From Trueperaceae bacterium (GTDB taxonomy: Bacteria > Deinococcota > Deinococci > Deinococcales > Trueperaceae), in contig JAGQHN010000017.1 of assembly GCA_020431825.1 (NCBI GenBank), positions 1-59,857 on the forward strand: a stretch of DNA of 59,857 nt, in the 5' to 3' direction. Numbering within the stretch: the stretch's first letter is position 1; each line of letters begins with the position of its first letter. Made by a program: the position numbers and the translations under genes. This document shows positions 51,059 to 59,548 of the stretch, in pieces. Under the pieces are notes generated by a model. The model was not told the origin of the DNA. It saw only the letters and a list, made by a program, of their open reading frames with translations, and did no database searches.

Positions 51059-52204
51059 CTAATCTGCTGCGTTGACAAGCATGATCTGGTTTAGTGCCTG
51101 TTCAAAGGTTTTAACAGCACGATCTACATCTTGCAATTTATCCAGACCAAATAAGCCAATTCGGAAGCTTTGAAAGTCGCTAGGTTCGTCGCATTGCAGA
51201 GGCACCCCGGCAGCAATTTGCAGACCAAGCGCCGCAAATTTCTTGCCATTTTGAATTTCTTTGTCATCGGTATAGCTAACCACCACACCTGGAGCCTTAA
51301 AGCCTTCAGCAGCTACGCTTTTAAAACCTTTTGCCTCAAGCAATGCTCTAACTTTACTGCCGAGCTCGAGTTGCTGTGCTTTGAGTTTTTCAAAGCCGTA
51401 GTCTCTGGTTTCCTCTATGACTTTGGAAAAGCTCTTTAAAGCGTCTGTTGGCATGGTCGCGTGGTAAGCGTGCCCACCGTTTTCGTATGCCTGCATAATC
51501 TGGTGCCATTTTTTTAAGTCCATAGCAAAGCTCGAGCTGGTCGTGGACTCGAGTCGTGCCAGGGCCCTGTCACTAACCATAACCAGGCCACAGCAAGGTG
51601 AACCGCTCCAGCCTTTTTGTGGGGCACTTATAAGGACATCAATGCCGCACGCTTTCATATCGACCCATACTGTGCCTGAGGCAATGCAATCTAGTACAAA
51701 GAGTCCACCCACCTCATGAATAGCGTCAGCCACCGCTTTTAGGTAGTCATCGGGTAAAATCATACCTGCTGAGGTTTCTACATGCGGTGCAAAAACAAGA
51801 TCAGGTTTTTCTTCTTTAATAGTTGCCACAACCTGTTCAATGGGCGCAGGAGTAAACGCTGCCTGATGACCTGTACTGACTTGTTTGGCTTTTAAAACAG
51901 TATGTTGTGCGGGAATATTTCCCATGTCAAAAATTTGTGACCAGCGGTAAGAAAACCAGCCATTGCGTATAACCAGACAGGTTTTACCTGTCGCAAATTG
52001 CCTTGCCACAGCTTCCATGCCAAAGGTGCCACTACCTGGAACGACAATGGCAGCATCTGCCTGATAGACCTCTTTAAGGGTAGAAGAAATGGTTCTCATG
52101 GCCTTCTGAAAGGACTGAGACATGTGGTTAAGTGAGCGGTCAGTATAAACAACGGAATATTCTAAAAGACCATCGGGATCAATATCGGGTAGTAAACCTG
52201 GCAT
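51059..52204 (-). CDS. Class V aminotransferase (serine-pyruvate/alanine-glyoxylate-like)
   Basis: This 381-aa fold-type I PLP enzyme has PGSGTFGMEAVARQF (cofactor phosphate site), APHVETSAGMILPDDYL, LDCIASGT (PLP-pyridine Asp172), and PLP Lys197 in SAPQKGWSGSPCCG. The pattern fits small-substrate class V transaminases (serine, alanine, glyoxylate); the exact pair is open. It has a very strong AGGAGG ahead of ATG 52204 and is followed by the DmpA-like peptidase gene, suggesting use of amino acids released by the peptidase. Confidence 0.9.
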   Translation of the reverse strand: MPGLLPDIDPDGLLEYSVVYTDRSLNHMSQSFQKAMRTISSTLKEVYQADAAIVVPGSGTFGMEAVARQFATGKTCLVIRNGWFSYRWSQIFDMGNIPAQHTVLKAKQVSTGHQAAFTPAPIEQVVATIKEEKPDLVFAPHVETSAGMILPDDYLKAVADAIHEVGGLFVLDCIASGTVWVDMKACGIDVLISAPQKGWSGSPCCGLVMVSDRALARLESTTSSSFAMDLKKWHQIMQAYENGGHAYHATMPTDALKSFSKVIEETRDYGFEKLKAQQLELGSKVRALLEAKGFKSVAAEGFKAPGVVVSYTDDKEIQNGKKFAALGLQIAAGVPLQCDEPSDFQSFRIGLFGLDKLQDVDRAVKTFEQALNQIMLVNAAD

Positions 52205-52546
52205 CTTGCCTCCTAGGAAAAGCTATTGACCTAGTTTAAACCATCTAAACCTTACGTAAAGAAAAGAGACTTCTTTGACCCAGATATGAAATTTGTCAAA
52301 TCACAGATGTCGAATCAAAAAAATGATTTGTGGCATTTGAAATGACCTTGGATAGATTTTGAAAATCAAATCCTTGTTTTGGACAAAGTAACGAATATTC
52401 AGTGACAAATATTTAATCATTTTGGATTTTGTTGTTACTCTGATTTGAACTCGAGCTCCTTTAATAAACGCCAAACCATCCTGCAATTTAGAATAAAAGT
52501 AGAATTGTATAAAGTGAAACAGCATTTCATCTGGTTATAATCACCT
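52205..52546. other. AT-rich divergent promoter region
   Basis: This gene-free region has several AAATCA/TGATTT half repeats, including AATCAAAAAAATGATT (52314-52329). The perfect TATAAT before the BTAD regulator is at 52536-52541. Confidence 0.5.
52536..52541 (+). promoter_or_regulatory. TATAAT -10 box, leaderless
   Basis: A perfect TATAAT ends 5 nt before ATG 52547, with no Shine-Dalgarno, so the mRNA likely starts at the ATG. Confidence 0.65.
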
Positions 52547-55339
52547 ATGCCTTTTGAGGTACAGCTTTTGGGTGTGCCAGCCTATGTCCAAAATCAGCAA
52601 AAGATAGATATTCCGGCGAGTAATACGCTCTTACTGGTTGCTTACCTAGTCTATGCAGAGCGCTGGATTAGCCGTCAGGAGTTGGCAGGATTATTCTGGC
52701 CTGAAAAATCAGAACGTACCGCCCGTCATAACCTAAGCCAATTGCTTTATGTTTCAAAAGAGCAAGTCTGGACAGAAGGGCTCGAGTTAGAGCGAAGTCG
52801 TATTCGTTTTGCTGCGCCGAGTGATCTGAGTCTTTTTCGGCTGAATCTGTCAAAGGGAAAATGGGCTGAGGCTTTAAGGTACTATCATGGGGACTTTCTT
52901 GCCAGCATTGACCTAAAGGTTTCTTCTGAGTTTGATGCCTGGCTGAGTGATACGCGTCTGGAACTTTATACAAGCTGGCGAGAAGCAGCTTTAGCTCAGA
53001 GCGAGGTTTTAAGGGGCAAGGATGATTTTGCAGGTGCAGCCGGTTTGCTAGAGCAAGTACTACAGACCGATATCTTAGCTGAAGATATTTTGCAGAGCTA
53101 TTTGTCCTGTCATCTCGCACTCGAGGAAAGTCAGCGCCAGCAGGCAATCCTGATTTATGAGCGCTTTGAAAAAACGCTACAAGCGGAACTGGCTATGGAA
53201 CCTCTGGCTGAAACCCGGACACTGGTCAAAGCCTTAAGGGAGAAGACGAAGACTGTTTCTGCTGCAAAGCATGTGGCTGTGGCGTCGCGACAAGTTTACA
53301 ACTTCCCAGGTTACAGCAGCGGCTTCGTAGGGCGTGAGACAGAAATGCAAGAACTTGGCAACTTGCTGCAAAAGCCAGAAGTCAGACTTATAACCCTGCT
53401 GGGGCCTGGGGGAATCGGTAAAACGCGCCTTGTCAGTCACTTTGCTACAGAGCAAACCGGGTTTGCTGATGGGGTGGTTTTTGTTTCCCTTGCTGCACTT
53501 AATGATGCTGAGTTTGTCGCATCTGCTCTGGTCGCAGCCTTGAATTTAGCTGGTCAACCCGGTCTTTCAGCAAGAGATCAGATACTTGAGCATTTGCAGG
53601 ATAAGGCCATGCTTCTTGTCTTTGACAATTTTGAGTCGGTGATGGAGGCTGTAGAGTTTGTCCAGGATATTCTTGAGAAAACGCCTTGCCGCGTACTAGT
53701 GACCTCGAGGGAGGCACTCGAGCTTGCCGATGAATTTCTCTATGACCTTCCCGGATTAAGTTTCCCTGAGGAAAAAGGGGTTGCTACTGAGGCGTTTGAC
53801 TCAGTAAAGCTCTTTATTCGATGTGCGCAGCGTGTCGAGGCTGGCTATGCACTTAGTGAAACGAACAGTGCCGCTATAGGAGAACTGTGTAACTTACTTG
53901 AAGGCTCTGCGCTCGGGCTGGAGCTAGCGGCCTCGTGGCTACGTGTTTTTACAGTGGCAGATATGGTAAAGGAAGTGCGGCAGAACCTGGACTTTTTAGT
54001 GGCTGAGCATACTTTGGTGGCCGAGCATACTGAAGTGCCTTTAAGGCATCAGAGCCTGCGGGCGGTATTTAATTATTCCTGGAACCTGTTACTGGCAGAT
54101 GAACAGGATGCCTTGGCTCGCCTTTCGGTCTTTCGCGGCGGTTTTGATCGAGAAAGTGCTCAGGCTGTAACGAAGGTTTCGGTTAGAACCTTGCTAAGTC
54201 TGGTCAATAAATCTTTACTGCAACGTTCCCTGGAAGGACGATTTGAGGAACATGCCAGCCTGAGGCAATTTGGCGATGAGCGCCTTGCAGAACCAGACAA
54301 GTCAAGGTTTCAGCAAAGCCACGCCGAGCATATAGCGCATTTGGCTGCGCAGTTTCGACAATGCACCAATACCAAACAGGAAGAGGGCTGGCACAAGCGC
54401 CTTAAACCGGAGCTAGATAATATCCGGACTGCGGTGCGTTTTGCTAGGGACAGCGGTGCTACCAATCTTGGTCTACGTATTATGGTTGACCTGCGGCAGT
54501 ACTGGTACCGGGCTGGTCTTGTAACTGAAGCAAAAGATAGTCTTACGGGCTTATTAAGTCAGTCTACCAAAGACGTCGAGCCTAGTGTTTTGGCCTGGAG
54601 CTATGAGCTAAGTGCTGAACTCAGCCGTCTGTCGGGTCAGTTTAAGATTGCTCGGAAAAACTTTACTGAAAGCCTGCGCCTATTTAAAGAACTGAACGAT
54701 ATAAGAGCGTGCATTGCAGTTTACAACGGACTGGGGATAGCTGCCTATCTTGATGGCGACCAAAATGAAGCAAGACAGACCTGGGAGGAAGGCCTTGCCA
54801 ATGCTCGAGCCTTAAAAGATGAAAACGCCATTGCTAATTTGAGCATCAGTCTTGGCTTTTTAGCAAAAGATGATAATGATTATGGCCGCATGATGACCTT
54901 ATTCAGTCAGGCGCTAGAGCTTTACGAAGCGCGCGGTCATCAGTTTGGCATTTTATCAGCGAAGAGCAATCTGGGTTTTGCTACCTTACATCTCGAGGAC
55001 TATCGCAGCTCCTGGACCTATCAGCGGGAGGCACTAGAGTTGTCTCTCGAACTTGCCCATCAGGATTCGATTATTCGTTGCCTCGAGGACTTTGCTTCAC
55101 TCGCGGCAGCCTGCGGTGAGGCAGCGGTTGCCCTTCAACTGGCAGAGGCAACCTGTGTTCAGCGCAAAGCGCTAAACTTGCCTATTGAGCCACACGATCT
55201 GGCTTTTTTAGAGGCTTATCAAAAAAAGGCTCGAGCCAGTCTAGATAAAGATTCTATTGCAGTAGCCAGGGACATTGGCAGTGCCATGAGTTTGCAGGAA
55301 GCTGCCAGGGAAGCGCTGTCATTACAGCTAAAAATATAG
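52547..55339 (+). CDS. BTAD/NB-ARC/TPR transcriptional regulator (SARP/AfsR-like)
   Basis: This 930-aa regulator has an N-terminal DNA-binding winged-helix region (about 1-90; LAGLFWPEKSERTARHNLSQ), a bacterial transcriptional activation (BTAD) domain of TPR-like helices (about 95-235), an NB-ARC/STAND ATPase (P-loop LLGPGGIGKTRL at about 284-295, Walker B LLVFDNFE near 357, GSALGLELAASWL), then tetratricopeptide-type repeats (about 580-880). The layout is that of AfsR-type and STAND regulators, where ligand binding to the sensor opens an ATP-dependent switch. No obvious target operon is adjacent. Confidence 0.9.
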   Translation: MPFEVQLLGVPAYVQNQQKIDIPASNTLLLVAYLVYAERWISRQELAGLFWPEKSERTARHNLSQLLYVSKEQVWTEGLELERSRIRFAAPSDLSLFRLNLSKGKWAEALRYYHGDFLASIDLKVSSEFDAWLSDTRLELYTSWREAALAQSEVLRGKDDFAGAAGLLEQVLQTDILAEDILQSYLSCHLALEESQRQQAILIYERFEKTLQAELAMEPLAETRTLVKALREKTKTVSAAKHVAVASRQVYNFPGYSSGFVGRETEMQELGNLLQKPEVRLITLLGPGGIGKTRLVSHFATEQTGFADGVVFVSLAALNDAEFVASALVAALNLAGQPGLSARDQILEHLQDKAMLLVFDNFESVMEAVEFVQDILEKTPCRVLVTSREALELADEFLYDLPGLSFPEEKGVATEAFDSVKLFIRCAQRVEAGYALSETNSAAIGELCNLLEGSALGLELAASWLRVFTVADMVKEVRQNLDFLVAEHTLVAEHTEVPLRHQSLRAVFNYSWNLLLADEQDALARLSVFRGGFDRESAQAVTKVSVRTLLSLVNKSLLQRSLEGRFEEHASLRQFGDERLAEPDKSRFQQSHAEHIAHLAAQFRQCTNTKQEEGWHKRLKPELDNIRTAVRFARDSGATNLGLRIMVDLRQYWYRAGLVTEAKDSLTGLLSQSTKDVEPSVLAWSYELSAELSRLSGQFKIARKNFTESLRLFKELNDIRACIAVYNGLGIAAYLDGDQNEARQTWEEGLANARALKDENAIANLSISLGFLAKDDNDYGRMMTLFSQALELYEARGHQFGILSAKSNLGFATLHLEDYRSSWTYQREALELSLELAHQDSIIRCLEDFASLAAACGEAAVALQLAEATCVQRKALNLPIEPHDLAFLEAYQKKARASLDKDSIAVARDIGSAMSLQEAAREALSLQLKI

Positions 55340-55524
55340 AAAAAGCCCTCGAAAAGTCTGCTCATGAAATTAAATAATGTGCCTCTGACGTGAAAACTAT
55401 TCCTGAATGATAGTAAAATGATAGTCGTTTTTTAGACTAGACGTACTGAAGCAAAAGAGAAAAGAACTTCCTTTACAAGCTATTTTGGACCTCATTTAAG
55501 CAACTTTTCTCTGGAAGGTAAGGT

Positions 55525-55629
55525 ATGCCAGTCCTAGTCTCAAGATCACTAAAAGAATGTCGAGTCACACTTTTAACCCCCTTTTTAGATAGCAAATTAT
55601 TATCGGGAGATGAGTGGGTAGGGGGCTAA
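55525..55629 (+). CDS. Possible 34-aa peptide
   Basis: ATG 55525 follows GGAAGGTAAGGT and opens a 34-codon frame (MPVLVSRSLKECRVTLLTPF onward). The start signal is reasonable, but there is no homology that I know and the neighbourhood is non-coding. Confidence 0.25.
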   Translation: MPVLVSRSLKECRVTLLTPFLDSKLLSGDEWVGG

Positions 55630-55681
55630 ACTACTGAAAAAGAAACCTTCAGTCTGTGGTCGGAAATAGATAATACTAAAA

Positions 55682-55811
55682 TGCTTGAACCTAAACCAGG
55701 ATGCATTCTTCTTGGTTTGCAACGAACAAGATGGCATCAAAATTGATGAGCGCTTAGCTATGTTTTCGAGATTCAGATAAATGCCCCGTCCGCTTGAGGT
55801 GGGAATTTTTT
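55682..55811 (+). ncRNA. Dispersed intergenic element, copy B (candidate small RNA)
   Basis: It aligns to copy A over its full length with about one gap (TGCTTG, CTAAACCAGGATGCATTC, ATGGCATCAAA, TGATGAGCGCTTAGC, TTCGAGATTC, CCGTCCGCTT). It ends in an imperfect hairpin (AATGCCC/GGGAATT) with six T. It lies downstream of the BTAD regulator and converges on the next gene. Confidence 0.55.
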
Positions 55812-56044
55812 ATTGACGTCCTTTAAATTTTCCTAGTAGGACTTAGTGTAAACCGTATGACCTGCTCTGAAAGTTATTTTTACCAAGGTGCTGCAAATTG
55901 AACACTCAAAAAACTATAAAATCCCTTATAAGGTCAATTGCTGATTTTGATTTTAGGGAGCCTATACCAGCAGATAAGTATTTGTTGAAAACTCTAACTC
56001 CAGGTTACTCTTTCGGGTTAATTATAGGACATCAGGGTATAAAC

Positions 56045-56074
56045 CAAAAAAGCAGACAGAGTTAACTCTGTCTG
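56045..56074 (-). terminator. Terminator of the two-repeat secreted protein gene
   Basis: A perfect 24-bp palindrome (GCAGACAGAGTT/AACTCTGTCTGC) is followed on the minus strand by six T. Confidence 0.9.
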
Positions 56075-56098
56075 CTGATAACTTCTATTGTGAAATTG

Positions 56099-56881
56099 TT
56101 ACATCATAGGGGCTGAAAAGCTGATGGTAACCGGCAGCTGCTGCGCAGCTTGAATTTCTACGGTCGTAACACTTACTTCAGTATTTTCACCTTTTACTGC
56201 CAGTGCATAGACACCAGGCTCGAGGTCTTCAACCATCGTATCATTACTATAGGTTTGGCTATACCCATCGGGACCCGTAATTACCAATTCTTGATTGTCA
56301 GTTAAACCTGAAATCGAGAGGGCACCCATAGTATCAGTATTGTAAGCTTCGTAGTCATTTACTGTGTACCCACCATAAGGGTAACCCGGATAGGCATTGG
56401 TGTAACCATCGTAATTGCCCCAGTAACTTCTAGAATCGAAAGCATTGGCCTGATAAGCATTATCCCAGGGTTCTAAGTCAAAACTTACCCTGTTTACCTG
56501 CCCAGCTGTGACTCTAACCGTAGTTTGGCTTAAGCCTAAACCTTCATCGGTTGCGGCAATACTGTAAACACCAGGGGTTAATTCGTCTAAGACATATTCG
56601 GCACCTGCATCATCATCAAAATCGAAGTGTTTATAGTACCCATTAGGTCCTACAATATCGAAATTGGCATGTTGATCTTCAGGAGTGGTTTGGGTCAATA
56701 TGATTGAGCCTAAGTCGGTACTATCATAGGCATCAGTCATCGACGTAACCTGACCATACGGTCTGACCTGATCAAAATTGTAGTCATCACCGTATACCGG
56801 ATCTTGAGCCAGGGCAAAACCGATGAGCCCAATGACCATTGCTGCAATCATCGTTTTTAAACTATGTTTCGTTAATCTCAT
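56099..56881 (-). CDS. Secreted protein with two PEGA-like repeats
   Basis: This 260-aa protein has a signal peptide (MIAAMVIGLIGFALAQ) and two related beta-domains of about 75 residues (LTPGVYSIAATDEGL with TVRVTAGQVNRVSFDL, and LEPGVYALAVKGENT with TVEIQAAQQLPVTISF). They are joined by a Tyr/Asn/Gly-rich linker (NAYPGYPYGGYTVNDYEAY). The repeats resemble PEGA/prealbumin-like modules. It is highly acidic. The ATG follows AAAGGAAG. It lies 55 bp downstream of the PRC-barrel gene, so the two are probably cotranscribed. No named family was recognised. Confidence 0.75.
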   Translation of the reverse strand: MRLTKHSLKTMIAAMVIGLIGFALAQDPVYGDDYNFDQVRPYGQVTSMTDAYDSTDLGSIILTQTTPEDQHANFDIVGPNGYYKHFDFDDDAGAEYVLDELTPGVYSIAATDEGLGLSQTTVRVTAGQVNRVSFDLEPWDNAYQANAFDSRSYWGNYDGYTNAYPGYPYGGYTVNDYEAYNTDTMGALSISGLTDNQELVITGPDGYSQTYSNDTMVEDLEPGVYALAVKGENTEVSVTTVEIQAAQQLPVTISFSAPMM

Positions 56882-56936
56882 TTGCTTCCTTTCTGTTTTA
56901 TATTTTCTTGATTTGCTTAAAATTTATACGAGAAAT

Positions 56937-57374
56937 TTATACGAGTGGAAAGCCCGGATAGCGGTAGCCGCTGGTCCAGAAGCCTGGATAGCCGTACCAT
57001 CTGTAGGTGTCTTCCCAATTTGAGACATCCCGTTTTTCGCGGATTAAGTCGGGGTTGTAATCAGGTGAATCCATGATTTTTTTGCTGGTATGACCAAGGT
57101 GCACGTGATCATCATGAACTCGAGTCACGGCATCAACCGGAATTAAAAAGGTTTTCTCACTTATCCCCAGAAATCCACCAGCTCCGACTTCAAGAAATCT
57201 GACTCTGTGTTCATTGTTATCAATCAGCAAGTCGTTGACATCACCGATTTCCTGACCGTCTTTATCAATGACTTTATTGCCACGAATATCGGCACTATCA
57301 TCAGCTAGTGTCTGATCTGATTCACTGAGTTTCATCAGCGTGAAATCGTTGGATTTATCTATTTGGCTTGTCAT
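56937..57374 (-). CDS. PRC-barrel domain protein
   Basis: This 145-aa protein has a PRC-barrel at about residues 28-90 (IRGNKVIDKDGQEIGDVNDL, VRFLEVGAGGFLGI, KTFLIPVDAV). The tail of about 35 residues is rich in Tyr/Trp/Gly/Pro (YRWYGYPGFWTSGYRYPGF) and echoes the aromatic linker of the neighbouring secreted protein. Stand-alone PRC-barrels are often stress-related or RNA/photosystem-associated; the role here is unknown. No signal peptide is present. ATG 57374 follows GGAGG. Confidence 0.88.
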   Translation of the reverse strand: MTSQIDKSNDFTLMKLSESDQTLADDSADIRGNKVIDKDGQEIGDVNDLLIDNNEHRVRFLEVGAGGFLGISEKTFLIPVDAVTRVHDDHVHLGHTSKKIMDSPDYNPDLIREKRDVSNWEDTYRWYGYPGFWTSGYRYPGFPLV

Positions 57375-57751
57375 GTTTTCCTCCTTTGCTTTTAATGTGA
57401 ATGAAGTTCGAGAGACTAGCTGCTCTCTGTTTTCTCAAACTTACAATTTGCTTGGGTATTTGTTTTTAGTCGCGTCCAAAAACGCTCGAGTCGCTAGCAA
57501 AACTCGTATAACACGCTTCTTACTATGACAAGTTTTGGCAAGAGTAAACAGCCCCAGATGTCATAACTCGAGCATTTGCTGCGTACACTGCCAGGGAGTA
57601 TTTAGGTACTAAAGGCTTTGGTTACGCTTGAAAGAAATGGTCAGTTTGCTACAAAATATCTCTGAGAAAATCACCTCAACATGTGTCGAGGTAAGTCTTT
57701 GAAGGGGCTATGCAACTAGCCTCCAGGTCTTTAAAAGAATTTGCTAACAGG
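57375..57751. other. Gene-free stretch
   Basis: No gene, strong hairpin or repeat was seen in 377 bp between the PRC-barrel promoter side and the protease 3' end. Two CTCGAG sites occur. Confidence 0.5.
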
Positions 57752-58891
57752 TTAGGTCGTCTGCGTAGGGCTACGACCCTGATTTTGTATGGCTTTAATG
57801 AGATCTGTCTTACTCACAATGCCGACCATTTTGCCTAGCTGGTTAAGTACCACAAAGCGCCCCATCTGGCTCGAGGCTATCCGCTTTAAGGTTTCAAGGG
57901 CATTATCCGTTTCAAAAGCCGTTTCAGCCTTGCTCATAATGTCGGCAACCGTTTTTGTATCCAGGTCTGGGTCTTCCTGGTTTTCACCAAATTGTGAGGC
58001 GTCACGCAGCCTGATAAAGCCAATAAGATTATCCTCAAAATCTACGACCGGGTAACCTGTATGGTGCTTATAGTACATAAGCCGAATAAATTGACTGAGG
58101 GGCATATCAGGATAGACAGTGCTTACCTCGGTTGACATGACCTCTTTTACTGTGAGGTGCTCGAGCCCCTCGCTAATGCGGGCATACTGAGTTTCAGCAG
58201 TAACTGCATTGTAGATAAAAAAGGCAATTGCCAGTAAAAACAGCTCCTGATTCAAAAGGCCATAAATACCCAGCAAAATGGCAATAATACGACTGACAAT
58301 GCCAGCAACATTGGTTGCTCTTATGTAGGGCATACGCAGCGCTAAAAGGGAGCGCAGAACCCTGCCTCCGTCGAGAGGTAAGGCAGGTAATAAATTGAAA
58401 ATGGCCAGCGCGGCGTTGGTGGTCATTAGATAGCCCAAAACAAACGCGAGAGCTGCAGAATTATGGGGTGTGCGAAATAACAACCAGAACACGCCCGCCA
58501 GTAAGATGCTGGTAATGGGTCCGGCAATTGCTGTGATTGCCTCAGCCCCTTTTTGTTTTGGCATATCGTCAAATCTGGCTAATCCACCCAGAAACCAAAG
58601 GGTAATTTCCTTTGTTTCAACACCGTAAATCCGAGCAATGACGGCATGACCTAGTTCATGAATGAGGACACTTGTAAACAGGCCAATGGCAGCGATCAGG
58701 CCCAGGAGATAAGGCGTTGCTCCCTGAGTCAGGTTGTCTGCTGAGGTATTGCCTGCAAAGAGATGCACATAAGCAGGTAATTGGGAAGCAATAAGGAAAG
58801 CAAAAAGCGGGAGAATAAGCAAAAAGGACATATCCAGGCGGATAGGAATGCCTAAGAGTTTAAAAGGAAGAGTAATGGCCCGGCGAAACAT
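57752..58891 (-). CDS. Site-2 (M50) metalloprotease with CBS pair
   Basis: This 379-aa membrane protein has about six helices, zinc motif HELGH (78-82) and the third ligand in LLPALPLDGGR (Asp174). It is followed by two CBS domains (about 245-305 VMSTEVSTVYPD and 315-370 IMSKAETAF). It cleaves transmembrane substrates within the bilayer, and the CBS pair probably senses an adenine nucleotide. The architecture matches SpoIVFB-like/Mj-S2P proteases. ATG 58891 lies 6 nt after TACCAT and lacks a Shine-Dalgarno. Confidence 0.94.
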   Translation of the reverse strand: MFRRAITLPFKLLGIPIRLDMSFLLILPLFAFLIASQLPAYVHLFAGNTSADNLTQGATPYLLGLIAAIGLFTSVLIHELGHAVIARIYGVETKEITLWFLGGLARFDDMPKQKGAEAITAIAGPITSILLAGVFWLLFRTPHNSAALAFVLGYLMTTNAALAIFNLLPALPLDGGRVLRSLLALRMPYIRATNVAGIVSRIIAILLGIYGLLNQELFLLAIAFFIYNAVTAETQYARISEGLEHLTVKEVMSTEVSTVYPDMPLSQFIRLMYYKHHTGYPVVDFEDNLIGFIRLRDASQFGENQEDPDLDTKTVADIMSKAETAFETDNALETLKRIASSQMGRFVVLNQLGKMVGIVSKTDLIKAIQNQGRSPTQTT

Positions 58892-58897
58892 AAGAGT

Positions 58898-58903
58898 ATG
58901 GTA
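58898..58903 (-). promoter_or_regulatory. Leaderless -10 box of M50 gene
   Basis: On the minus strand TACCAT lies 6 nt before the ATG. Confidence 0.35.
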
Positions 58904-59429
58904 GCCGAATTATGCTCCAGAAAGTGTCAGGAAGCGCGGCTTTAAGCCTGGCTAAAAATTTTATAAGGAGTCTTTCATTTAAACTGTTTTGGCTAGATTT
59001 TCCGCTTAATCGTTTTGCCATCATTTTAAAATCTGAAATCAAACATATATAAGTACAGCTTTGGCATGCTTTTGGTCAGGTAAACGTGTTTCTCTGAGTC
59101 ACAATCAATCGCCAGCTCATCAAAGAATCTCAGAATGCTTTTCATTTTTAAGGCTGCTATTCCTAGAATTTCTTTGTCTTTTGTCTTAATTAATACTTCG
59201 GACAGATTTGATTTAACTCTTATGGCACGGCTTGTTCACAACTTAGCTCAAGCAATTAAGCCTTGATGTATGGCTTTGGAACATTTTAGAAAGTACGTCT
59301 GTGACAGCATTTCTAATTTATTACAAGTCAGCTTTTGACCTGAGTCTGATAAAAGTCTCCTTTTGCCCCTGAAATAGGAGTTGAAGTGACGTATAAGATT
59401 CCGAAGTATTGGTTTATTAGAGATAGGCT

Positions 59430-59450
59430 AAAGGAAACGCTTCCTTTTTT
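59430..59450 (+). terminator. Small terminator-like hairpin
   Basis: AAAGGAA and TTCCTTT (4-nt loop) are followed by more T on the plus strand. No clear plus-strand gene precedes it, so either an unseen small RNA ends here or it is chance. Confidence 0.35.
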
Positions 59451-59500
59451 CAGCTTACGGCATTTTTATGCACTCACCTCTCGTTTAATGTTAGACTATA

Positions 59501-59530
59501 AAAACAAAAAGGCAGACCAATTGGCTGCCT
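59501..59530 (-). terminator. Terminator of the Yip1-like gene
   Basis: AGGCAG and CTGCCT form a stem that is followed on the minus strand by TTTTTGTTTTT. It is near-identical to the hairpin at 18563-18595. Confidence 0.8.
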
Positions 59531-59548
59531 CGAGTCCTTATAGAAGAC

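Larger units (their letters stand above)
55340..56098. other. 759-bp gene-poor region with element copy B
   Basis: The region holds a short possible ORF (55525-55629), element copy B (55682-55811) and the terminator of the next gene (56045-56074). Direct repeats ATGATAGT occur near 55408-55425. Nothing else was recognised. Confidence 0.5.
58892..59548. other. Gene-poor stretch with possible remnants
   Basis: No confident gene was found. On the minus strand a frame ending at 59026 (ATG at 59145, 39 aa, MKSILRFFDELAI onward) reads like protein and extends upstream without a start, so it may be a decayed gene. On the plus strand GTG 59387, after AGGAG, opens a frame of about 55 codons that runs into the Yip1-like gene on the other strand. 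Confidence 0.35.
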
